Below, one piece after another: positions 16,071 through 23,478 of a stretch of DNA of 26,364 nucleotides. A model generated the notes under the pieces. The model was not told the origin of the DNA. It searched no databases and was given only the letters and a program-made list of their open reading frames with translations. Source of the stretch: Butyrivibrio sp. UBA3740 (GTDB lineage Bacteria > Bacillota > Clostridia > Lachnospirales > Lachnospiraceae); the NCBI GenBank assembly GCA_002372465.1, contig DFGW01000013.1, positions 1 to 26,364 of the forward strand, in the 5' to 3' direction. The number at the start of each line of letters is the position of its first letter. Positions within the stretch are counted from its first letter, which is position 1. A program made the position numbers and the translations under genes.

Positions 16071-16616
16071 ATGGGACAGATTACAGTTGAAACATGCGAA
16101 ATAGAAGGCCTCAAGGTCATTACTCCAAAGGTATTCGGAGATGCCAGAGGCTATTTTGTAGAGACCTACAACAAGAATGATTTTGTGGCAGCAGGCATAG
16201 ATGTGGAGTTCGTACAGGACAACCAGTCTGCCAGCTCAAGAGGCGTTCTCAGAGGTCTGCATTTCCAGAAGCAGTTCCCACAGGATAAGCTTGTTCGCTG
16301 CATTAACGGCGAGGTTTTTGATGTAGCTGTGGACCTTAGAAAAGATTCAAAGACCTTTGGAAAGTGGTTTGGTGTTGTCCTTTCAGCTGAGAACAAAAAG
16401 CAGTTTTTTATTCCTAAGGGCTTTGCCCACGGCTTTTTAGTTCTTTCAGACTATGCAGAGTTTGCATATAAATGTTCAGATTTTTATCATCCCGAAGATG
16501 AAGGGGGACTTTTCTGGAATGACCCTGACATTGGAATTGATTGGCCTTTGCAGGAAGGCGTAGAGCTTAACCTTTCTGAGAAGGATACAAAATGGGGAGG
16601 AATCAAGGAGTTTTGA
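16071..16616 (+). CDS. rmlC: dTDP-4-dehydrorhamnose 3,5-epimerase
   Basis: RmlC inverts C3 and C5 of dTDP-4-keto-6-deoxyglucose to give dTDP-4-keto-rhamnose. The 181-residue cupin matches the family length. Recognisable features are the DARGYFVETYN start, the RGLHFQ motif with catalytic base His64, the AVDLRKDSKTFGKW strand and the FIPKGFAHGFLVLSD core. AAGGAG lies 10 bases before ATG 16071. The stop TGA overlaps the ATG of the permease gene by one base (TGATG), so the two are probably translationally coupled, tying precursor supply to export. The final reductase RmlD is not in this window, so whether the end product is dTDP-rhamnose depends on a gene elsewhere. Confidence 0.97.
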   Translation: MGQITVETCEIEGLKVITPKVFGDARGYFVETYNKNDFVAAGIDVEFVQDNQSASSRGVLRGLHFQKQFPQDKLVRCINGEVFDVAVDLRKDSKTFGKWFGVVLSAENKKQFFIPKGFAHGFLVLSDYAEFAYKCSDFYHPEDEGGLFWNDPDIGIDWPLQEGVELNLSEKDTKWGGIKEF

Positions 16617-17614
16617 TGAGTAAGTCAGAGAAGCTTCCCAAGCGACTTGGCCTGGGTATTTTCTATTGTTTGGCGCTCATACTGGCGCTTCTTCTGATAT
16701 TTCATAACAACCCTCTTGCAGATCCGCATACTGAATTTTTGAAAAAGATCTGTGGATGCATTCTGATAGCAGTCAGCTGTATCCTGATCTTTATCTGGTA
16801 CGACAGGCTTCTGGTACTTCCGGTGGAGCTTTACGGTTCCAGGAAACTCATAAAGCGTCTTGCCATAAATGATTTCAAAAAGAGATATGCTGGATCATAC
16901 ATGGGTATAGTGTGGGCACTGGCACAGCCGGTGGTCACTGTTGTTATGTACTATATTGTCTTCGACAGGGTGTTCCAATCCAGAGCACAGGCGGTTTCAG
17001 AAGGAGTCGAGGTTCCCTATGTACTCTTTTTGACAGCCGGACTTGTTCCCTGGTTCTTTTTTTCTGAAGCGCTTACCAACGGAACAACCTCTCTTTTAGA
17101 GTACAATTATCTGGTTAAAAAAGTTCTTTTCAAAATAAGCATACTGCCCATTATCAAGATAATTGCAGCCATGTTCATCCACATCTTCTTCATCGGAGTG
17201 CTGATGATCATTGCCTGTATTTACGGATATTATCCCAACATATACTGGTTGCAGTTCTTCTATTACATTTTCTGTGAATTTATCCTGGTGCTGAGCCTTA
17301 GCTATGCTACCTGCGCCATTGTTGTGTTCTTCAGGGACCTGTTGCAGATCATTTCCATCGGCCTGCAGCTGTTCCAGTGGGCAACCCCTATTTTGTGGAA
17401 CATTGAGATTGTGCCGGACCGGTACAAGTGGATCGTCAAGCTCAACCCCATGACATATATTGTTGAGGGCTTCCGCAACACGGTTTACGGCGACACCTGG
17501 TTCTTTGAGCACTTCTATTCGTCGACATACTTCTGGCTTTTTGTAGTAGCGGCTTTTTGTATCGGAGCGCTGATCTTCAAACGCAGCAAGACTCATTTCG
17601 CAGACGTGTTATGA
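16616..17614 (+). CDS. ABC-2 type polysaccharide export permease with extra N-terminal helices (Wzm-like)
   Basis: A 332-residue inner-membrane permease that would form the channel of a Wzm/Wzt-type exporter. The ABC-2 domain starts at about residue 80 with the cytoplasmic amphipathic stretch LIKRLAINDFKKRYAGSYMGIVW, followed by six hydrophobic segments and the characteristic FRDLLQI, LNPMTYIVEGFRN motifs. The first 70 residues are extra relative to the usual ~260-residue family and contain two additional membrane helices (about 11-30 and 43-62). ATG 16616 is used because AAGGAG lies 5 bases upstream; the alternative ATG 16592 lies inside rmlC coding sequence. The ATPase gene follows 85 bases later, after a stem-loop. 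Confidence 0.88.
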   Translation: MSKSEKLPKRLGLGIFYCLALILALLLIFHNNPLADPHTEFLKKICGCILIAVSCILIFIWYDRLLVLPVELYGSRKLIKRLAINDFKKRYAGSYMGIVWALAQPVVTVVMYYIVFDRVFQSRAQAVSEGVEVPYVLFLTAGLVPWFFFSEALTNGTTSLLEYNYLVKKVLFKISILPIIKIIAAMFIHIFFIGVLMIIACIYGYYPNIYWLQFFYYIFCEFILVLSLSYATCAIVVFFRDLLQIISIGLQLFQWATPILWNIEIVPDRYKWIVKLNPMTYIVEGFRNTVYGDTWFFEHFYSSTYFWLFVVAAFCIGALIFKRSKTHFADVL

Positions 17615-17678
17615 TACAGGGATTCAAAGTCACAAGCTGCAGTGCTTGCGGGAACGAAGTGTAGCAATCCGTATCATA
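17610..17678 (+). other. Long compound stem-loop between permease and ATPase genes
   Basis: TATGATAC (17610-17617) and GGATT, after a two-base bulge, pair with AATCC (17666-17670) and GTATCATA (17671-17678). Inside, GCTGCA and TGTAGC form a further six pairs including one G-T, and a short CTTGCG/CGAAG stem closes a GGAA loop. The permease TGA stop (17612-17614) is part of the outer stem. There is no T-run. Confidence 0.65.
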
Positions 17679-17699
17679 TAGATATATAAAGGAAACCAC

Positions 17700-19085
17700 A
17701 TGGAAAAAGACACTGCCATTGAGGTGAAGAACCTTACGAAAATTTATAGATTGTATGACAAGCCCATGGACCGTCTAAGGGACTCCCTGGGCCTTGCTCG
17801 CAAGAACAGCTTTAAGGAACACAGGGCCTTAAACAACGTCTCCCTCACTGTCAGAAAGGGTGAAACTGTTGGCATCATTGGAACCAACGGTTCCGGTAAG
17901 TCCACTATCCTGAAGATCATTACAGGAGTTCTTTCTCCCACTGAGGGTGAGGTTAATGTGGATGGTCACATCTCAGCGCTTTTAGAACTTGGTGCCGGAT
18001 TTAACATGGAGTACAACGGCATCGACAATATCTACCTGAACGGTATGATGATCGGTTTTTCTGAGGAGGAGATCACAAAGCGTCTTGATTCAATCCTTGA
18101 ATTTGCTGACATCGGAGACTATGTCTATCAGCCTGTAAAGACCTATTCCAGCGGTATGTTTGTCCGCCTGGCCTTTGCAGTTGCCATCAATATTGACCCG
18201 GAGATTCTCATCGTTGACGAAGCACTTTCTGTAGGTGATGTGTTCTTTCAGGCCAAGTGCTACCACAAGTTTGAGGAATTCAAGAAGCAGGGAAAGACAA
18301 TCCTTTTTGTATCCCACGATCTGTCCAGCATAAGCAAGTACTGCGACAGAGCGGTTCTTCTGAATCAGGGTGTCCTTCTTGGGGAAGGCACTCCAAAGAA
18401 GATGATCGATATCTACAAGCAGGTTCTTGTGGGGCAGTATCCTCTTCCTAAGGGTGAAGGTGAGAACCTCTTAGATGACGAGGACATCAGGAAGGCGGCA
18501 GCCAGCGCAGCAGATAAGGGCGGCAAAAGAGCTGCCGGAGGGGATGAAAAGGCATCAGATGCTTCTTCTAAGGATAACAAATCCGGTGAAAGTCCATCAA
18601 AGGACTCTAAGGAAAAAGCCGATTCCACCAATCCGGATACCCTTGAATACGGGGATGGCGCAGCTACCATAACTGATTTCTTTGTGACAGACGAAAAGGG
18701 CACTCGCACTAATTCCATTATTAAGGGAACAGAGTTTACAGTGCATATGAAGGTGCGCTTTGACAAAGACGTGGCAGCACCTATATTTGCTTTTACCTTT
18801 AAGAACATAATGGGCATTGAGATAACGGGAACCAACTCCATGGTGGAGAAGGCTTTCCTTGATCCGGTGAAGGCAGGAGATGTAAAAGATATTTCTTTTA
18901 CCCAGAAGATGACACTTCAGGGAGGGGAGTATCTGCTGAGCTTTGGAGTAACAGGCTTTGAGCAGAACGACTTTACTGTATACCACAGGCTCTACGACGC
19001 ATTGAACGTCACTGTGGTTTCTGACAAGAACACAGTTGGCTACTATGATATGGAGTCCAAGTGCATAGTTGAGGACGCTAAGTGA
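17700..19085 (+). CDS. ABC polysaccharide export ATPase with C-terminal carbohydrate-binding-like domain (Wzt-like)
   Basis: A 461-residue ATPase that would power export with the permease upstream. The nucleotide-binding domain shows Walker A GTNGSGKST (residues 61-69), the signature YSSGMFVRLAFA (from 149), Walker B EILIVDEAL with Asp173 and Glu174, and the switch His206. GLARKNSFKEHRALNNVS near residue 33 is typical of polysaccharide ABC proteins. A low-complexity Lys/Ser/Asp linker (about 258-312) leads to a beta-rich domain (about 318-461) like the Wzt C-terminal domain that in E. coli O9a binds the capped end of the polymer. AAAGGA precedes ATG 17700. The added domain predicts that the exporter reads a chain-end signal, consistent with the methyltransferase-kinase gene that follows. 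Confidence 0.9.
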   Translation: MEKDTAIEVKNLTKIYRLYDKPMDRLRDSLGLARKNSFKEHRALNNVSLTVRKGETVGIIGTNGSGKSTILKIITGVLSPTEGEVNVDGHISALLELGAGFNMEYNGIDNIYLNGMMIGFSEEEITKRLDSILEFADIGDYVYQPVKTYSSGMFVRLAFAVAINIDPEILIVDEALSVGDVFFQAKCYHKFEEFKKQGKTILFVSHDLSSISKYCDRAVLLNQGVLLGEGTPKKMIDIYKQVLVGQYPLPKGEGENLLDDEDIRKAAASAADKGGKRAAGGDEKASDASSKDNKSGESPSKDSKEKADSTNPDTLEYGDGAATITDFFVTDEKGTRTNSIIKGTEFTVHMKVRFDKDVAAPIFAFTFKNIMGIEITGTNSMVEKAFLDPVKAGDVKDISFTQKMTLQGGEYLLSFGVTGFEQNDFTVYHRLYDALNVTVVSDKNTVGYYDMESKCIVEDAK

Positions 19086-19119
19086 ATTACAGACTAAAAA
19101 GAATTCATGAGGGAACCGA

Positions 19120-21285
19120 ATGAATGAAGAAATAAAAATTGGGGGCGTGTCCCTTAACTTCAAACATTACTCCGGGGTTGATCTCTATAGCGATGGTGCC
19201 ATAGAGAACGACCTTCTTGAGATTGTCAAAAAGTACAAAAAAGAGGACTATCAGAAGGTTATCGAAGAGCGCAACAGCTGGCCGATTCTGTACCACCTCT
19301 CTGACCAGAGAGCCAATATCGTTGAGTGGATTCCCATGGATCCAAGGGCTAAGGTCTTGGAAGTTGGCTCCGGCTGTGGCGCCATCACAGGTATGCTTGC
19401 GCAGAAGGCTAAAACCGTAGTTGCCTGCGACCTTTCAAGGAGACGTTCTGAGATCAACGCAACACGTAATTCTGAATGTGACAATGTGACCATCCACGTG
19501 GGAAATTTCAGGGATATAGAGCCTGACCTTCCCAAGGACTTTGACTATATTTTCCTTATTGGTGTGTTCGAGTACGGCCAGGGCTACATCGGCACAGACA
19601 GCCCCTACGAGCGCTTTCTTCGCATGCTTGGTCGTCACCTTAAAAAGGGCGGACGTATCGTCATCGCCATTGAGAACCGCCTTGGACTTAAGTATTTTGC
19701 CGGATGCGCCGAGGATCACCTTGGAAGCTACTTCACCGGAATCGAAGGCTACTCTGCAGACAGCGTTGCCAAGACATTTTCCAGAAACGGACTCATCAAC
19801 ATTTTCAAGAGATGTGGCATGAATGAGTACCATTTCTATTATCCGTATCCTGACTACAAGCTGATGACTCTTTTGCATTCGGACTCATATCTTCCAAAAT
19901 TCGGAGAGCTTCAGGATAACGTCAGGAACTTTGACAGGGACAGAATGGTTCTCTTTAATGAGAAGCACGCTTATGAGGACCTGGTAAAAGAAGGCATGTA
20001 TCCTGAATTTGCCAACTCCTTTGAGGTTATCCTGGGACCGGGCTTTGACACTATCTATTCCAAGTACTCCAACGACCGTGTGGATGAGTTCAAGATAAGG
20101 ACCGATATTGCCATCGACCGCGCCGGCAGAAAAGTCATCAGGAAGTTCCCGCTGACAGAAGCAGCCAGAGAGCATGTCTTTGGCATCCGGGACGCATACC
20201 TTGGACTTCAGGAGAAGTTCAGGGGCGGTGATCTGGAGATCAACGACTGCCAGATAAGCGAGAAGGAAGGCTGTGCCATTTTCTCTTTTGTCAACGGTGT
20301 TCCGCTGGCTTCCCTTATGGATGAGTGCATTGATAAGGATGATATGGATGGCTTTAACGCCCTGCTTAACGAGTACATCAAGAGGATCAGCTACAAGCCT
20401 GATTATCCTGTTTCCGACTATGACCTTATCTTTTCGAATATTATGGTCAACGGTCCTATTTGGACTATAATAGATTATGAATGGACCTATGGTAAGTGCA
20501 TTCCGGCCAAGGAACAGGTCTGGAGGGCGCTCTACTGCTACCGTCTGGAGGACAGGAAGCGGGAACAATTTGATCCAAGGCCCGTTTACGAAAGGTTAGG
20601 TCTATCGGATAAAGAGATGAAGGATCTCCTTGATGAGGAGTACGCCTTCCAGAAATATGTCACCGGCAATCGCAAATCCATGGTTGAGCTGTGGAAGGGC
20701 ATAGGCAGAAAGACCATCGTGCCAAAAGAGCTGATAGGGACTGATACAGCTGCCAGACCGGACGACTGCGTTCAGATCTATATGGATCTGGGCGAGGGCT
20801 ACTCCGAGGATGATTCCTTCTTCCCTGAGGAGAGCTACGATGACAAGAATGAGATAAACCTTGATATCAGGGTTCCAAAGGACTGCAGGACTGTTCGTGT
20901 TGACCCGGCTTTTGCTCCGTGTATTGTCACTATCCTTGATGCTACCTGGAACGGGAAGCCTGTAGCTGATTCTTCCTGCAACATCGATATCCACCCCGTC
21001 AACGGCGAGTGGATTTCCGATGACTCCTTTGTTTTCAATACCGATGACCCTAATATCGAGTTTGGTCTTTCGGGCAATAACGTAAGTGTTCAGGAACGCA
21101 ATCATTTTGAGATATCTCTTTTAACAACCCTGATACCCAAGAATTCGGCGGACGCCATCGTGGAGTCAGTGCATGTCGAGGAAAAAGAGACACCTCGAAA
21201 GAATGGAAATATCCTTGGCAAGATCGGGAAAAAGATCATGCAAAAACGGGAGGAGAGATTCTACCGAGACGAGGAGTGGGATTAA
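19120..21285 (+). CDS. Methyltransferase-kinase fusion with C-terminal beta domain (WbdD-like architecture)
   Basis: A 721-residue cytoplasmic protein with two recognisable domains. Residues about 65-200 are a class I SAM methyltransferase: motif I VLEVGSGCGAIT (79-90), acidic Asp104 ending strand 2, and LKKGGRIVIAIENRLGLKYF after motif IV. Residues about 310-500 read as a kinase/phosphotransferase fold: VIRKF with Lys342 as the beta-3 lysine, a catalytic-loop-like SDYDLIFSNIMV (Asp435, Asn440) and IIDYEW (Asp452) in the metal-binding position. A beta-rich C-terminal domain (about 545-690) starts with a DLGEGYSEDDSF motif common in surface polysaccharide enzymes. In WbdD of E. coli O9a the same domain pair phosphorylates and methylates the chain end to stop growth. 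GAGGG precedes ATG 19120. The kinase assignment is motif-based. Confidence 0.75.
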   Translation: MNEEIKIGGVSLNFKHYSGVDLYSDGAIENDLLEIVKKYKKEDYQKVIEERNSWPILYHLSDQRANIVEWIPMDPRAKVLEVGSGCGAITGMLAQKAKTVVACDLSRRRSEINATRNSECDNVTIHVGNFRDIEPDLPKDFDYIFLIGVFEYGQGYIGTDSPYERFLRMLGRHLKKGGRIVIAIENRLGLKYFAGCAEDHLGSYFTGIEGYSADSVAKTFSRNGLINIFKRCGMNEYHFYYPYPDYKLMTLLHSDSYLPKFGELQDNVRNFDRDRMVLFNEKHAYEDLVKEGMYPEFANSFEVILGPGFDTIYSKYSNDRVDEFKIRTDIAIDRAGRKVIRKFPLTEAAREHVFGIRDAYLGLQEKFRGGDLEINDCQISEKEGCAIFSFVNGVPLASLMDECIDKDDMDGFNALLNEYIKRISYKPDYPVSDYDLIFSNIMVNGPIWTIIDYEWTYGKCIPAKEQVWRALYCYRLEDRKREQFDPRPVYERLGLSDKEMKDLLDEEYAFQKYVTGNRKSMVELWKGIGRKTIVPKELIGTDTAARPDDCVQIYMDLGEGYSEDDSFFPEESYDDKNEINLDIRVPKDCRTVRVDPAFAPCIVTILDATWNGKPVADSSCNIDIHPVNGEWISDDSFVFNTDDPNIEFGLSGNNVSVQERNHFEISLLTTLIPKNSADAIVESVHVEEKETPRKNGNILGKIGKKIMQKREERFYRDEEWD

Positions 21286-21291
21286 GGGGAT

Positions 21292-23409
21292 ATGCTCAAA
21301 GGCGCAGTTAAAGGGGCTCTGGCCAGGAGGAGGACAACTAAATACAACAAGCTGCTTGCATCAAAGTCTTCTGCCTATGACAAGTGGCAGCGTGACCGGG
21401 AAAAAGAACCGGTGATGCGCGCAGAGGCACCTGTTCAGTATGAGACTGCTGAGAACGGGGAGCTGATTCCCAAAAAGCTTCCGGAGCCTACCGTAAAGGT
21501 CATTCCGTACGGAAAAGTCTGGGAAGTACAGGATACCAAAAAGGACGATAACGTAGTCTATCTCTTTGTAAGTCCCAAAGGAAAACTGGTCAAAAAGGCC
21601 GCTGAGGTGGTCAAACAGTATTTCATTGCCCACCCGGAGCACAACGTAGTTTACGGAGACGAGGACGAGCTTTCCAAGGCAGGAAAGTACATCCACCCTT
21701 ACTTCAAGCCCGACTGGTCACCTGATTCATATCTTAATGCCTTTTATATAGGCAGTTATTTTGCATGCAGGGCGAAAACCATGCATGAATCTTCAAGTGA
21801 ATATGATAGCGCAGTGAGAATGCTGGGGGGAACAGCCCACAAAAAGGGCTCGGTTGAACAGACAGGACTGGAGGCCTCTCTTTTGTCTGCAGACGTACTG
21901 TTTTGCATGCTGGCAATACACGAGCATGCTTTCGGTAAAAGAACCGGTCTTGAGTTTCCCATTGGTCACATAAGGGAAGTTCTCTTTCATCGTAACCCTG
22001 AGCAGGATGTGTTCTACGGAAGGAACTTCCATTCTTCCAGGCACATGCTCCTTGCCCCTGCCACTGTAAGCATCATTATTCCATCCAAGGATCACCCTGA
22101 GATACTTCAGCAGTGCCTTAATTCAATAATTGAGACTACAGGTGATGACAATATCAAGTACGATATCGTCATTATTGATAATGGTTCCACGGCAGCAAAC
22201 CGAGTGAAATACGGCGTTTATGCTTCCCGTGCACCAAGGAAGAACGGACTTACCAAGATCAACTACATATACAAACTTCAGGATTTTAACTTCTCTGTCA
22301 TGTGCAATCAGGGAGTTAAAAATTCCACCGGCGAGTATCTGCTGTTCATGAACGATGACATAGAGTGCGCCAAGGAAGGATGGCTTCGTGAGATGCTCTC
22401 TCAGGCGCAGCTTAAGCACGTGGGCGTGGTTGGAGCCAAGCTCATCTATCCTGACACTGACCTTATACAGCACGCAGGAATTGCAAATGTGCGCCGGGGA
22501 CCGGTTCACAAGCTCCAGAAGATGCACGATAACAAGAACCATTACTTTGGATATAACAGAGGTATTCACAATACGATCGGATCTACGGCTGCATGTCTTT
22601 TGGTCAACAGGAAGAAGTTCCTGGATGTGGGCGGTTTTCCTGAGGATCTGGCGGTGGCTTTCAACGATGTGGATCTGTGCTATTCGATACATGAGCGTGG
22701 CTACTACAATGTCTGCTGCAATCACATTTATCTGTATCATCACGAGTCCCTGACCCGTGGCCTTGATAATCTGGATCCCAAGAAGATGGAAAGACTGGCG
22801 GGGGAGGGTGATACTCTGATGAGAAAGCATGCTCACCTCTACAACAAGGATCCATTCTACAGTCCGCACCTTACAGAGGATGAGACTATTTCGGCCATCA
22901 TTCCAAGGGAGGATTACACTCCCGTTGAAGATATACCCTATGCCACCGTTACCATTCATGAGAAGGGAATCCGCGGAGCCCGTGAGGATCAGTGCCTTCG
23001 TGTTGGCTGTGAGTATAACGGAACCATGGACAACTGGCTTTACGGTGTTACGGCTGAGGGCAATCAGGAAGGGTACTTCCTCAAGGGCTATAGCTTTGTC
23101 ATCGGGTCAGACAATGCTCTTTTTGAAAAGAAATTGCTGCTGCGTCTTGTAGAGCGTTACGAGGACGGAGCAGGTCCTGTAGGACCAAAAGTCTACAGCT
23201 TTACGCCCTACGTATGGTACAGGCCCGACATCCGTGTGCGCCTGGGAGATCAGGTTAATGTGGATCTTACGGGGTATAAGCTGCGCATTGAAAAAGGTCT
23301 TTTGCCTGCCGGCTATTACCAGATCGGAATGCTGGCTATCGACAAGACCAGCAGGCTTAAGCTTGTTAACTGGGTGCCAAATATACTTAGAATAAGACCG
23401 GCAAAGTGA
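21292..23409 (+). CDS. GT2 glycosyltransferase with degenerate N-terminal GT-A half domain
   Basis: A 705-residue cytoplasmic enzyme predicted to transfer a nucleotide-activated sugar to the growing polymer. The active GT-A domain begins at TVSIIIPSKDHPE (about residue 258), with NDD (354-356) as the DxD metal site and a VGGFPEDLAVAFNDVDLCYSIHERGY acceptor region near residue 445. Before it, residues about 85-240 match the second half of another GT2 domain (YGDEDELSKAGKYIHPYFKPDWSPD), but the expected DxD position reads FVSPKGK, so that half looks inactive. A beta-rich C-terminal domain (about 555-705) is probably for carbohydrate binding. AAGGGGA precedes ATG 21292, six bases after the upstream stop. 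It resembles rhamnosyltransferases of rhamnan and glycan clusters; sugar specificity cannot be read. Confidence 0.88.
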   Translation: MLKGAVKGALARRRTTKYNKLLASKSSAYDKWQRDREKEPVMRAEAPVQYETAENGELIPKKLPEPTVKVIPYGKVWEVQDTKKDDNVVYLFVSPKGKLVKKAAEVVKQYFIAHPEHNVVYGDEDELSKAGKYIHPYFKPDWSPDSYLNAFYIGSYFACRAKTMHESSSEYDSAVRMLGGTAHKKGSVEQTGLEASLLSADVLFCMLAIHEHAFGKRTGLEFPIGHIREVLFHRNPEQDVFYGRNFHSSRHMLLAPATVSIIIPSKDHPEILQQCLNSIIETTGDDNIKYDIVIIDNGSTAANRVKYGVYASRAPRKNGLTKINYIYKLQDFNFSVMCNQGVKNSTGEYLLFMNDDIECAKEGWLREMLSQAQLKHVGVVGAKLIYPDTDLIQHAGIANVRRGPVHKLQKMHDNKNHYFGYNRGIHNTIGSTAACLLVNRKKFLDVGGFPEDLAVAFNDVDLCYSIHERGYYNVCCNHIYLYHHESLTRGLDNLDPKKMERLAGEGDTLMRKHAHLYNKDPFYSPHLTEDETISAIIPREDYTPVEDIPYATVTIHEKGIRGAREDQCLRVGCEYNGTMDNWLYGVTAEGNQEGYFLKGYSFVIGSDNALFEKKLLLRLVERYEDGAGPVGPKVYSFTPYVWYRPDIRVRLGDQVNVDLTGYKLRIEKGLLPAGYYQIGMLAIDKTSRLKLVNWVPNILRIRPAK

Positions 23410-23443
23410 TACAATGCCATGCTTGCATGAGGCATTGCATCAC
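23406..23443 (+). other. Intercistronic stem-loop overlapping the first GT2 stop codon
   Basis: GTGATACAATGCC (23406-23418) pairs with GGCATTGCATCAC (23431-23443) with one mismatch; the loop contains a small ATGC/GCAT stem. The TGA stop (23407-23409) lies inside the stem. The following bases CTCAAAAG have no T-run, so this is not an intrinsic terminator. It is the most stable-looking of the stop-codon hairpins here. Confidence 0.75.
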
Positions 23444-23478
23444 CTCAAAAGTATGAACGTTTTATTTGGAGATGTTTT

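Noticed and set aside
22123..22959. 278-residue ORF on the minus strand
   Set aside because: It is antisense to the GT2 gene at 21292; its content is explained by the codon bias of the sense strand.
23406..23443. Hairpin after the first GT2 as an intrinsic terminator
   Set aside because: The stem is strong but is followed by CTCAAAAG, not a T-run, and the next operon gene starts shortly after.
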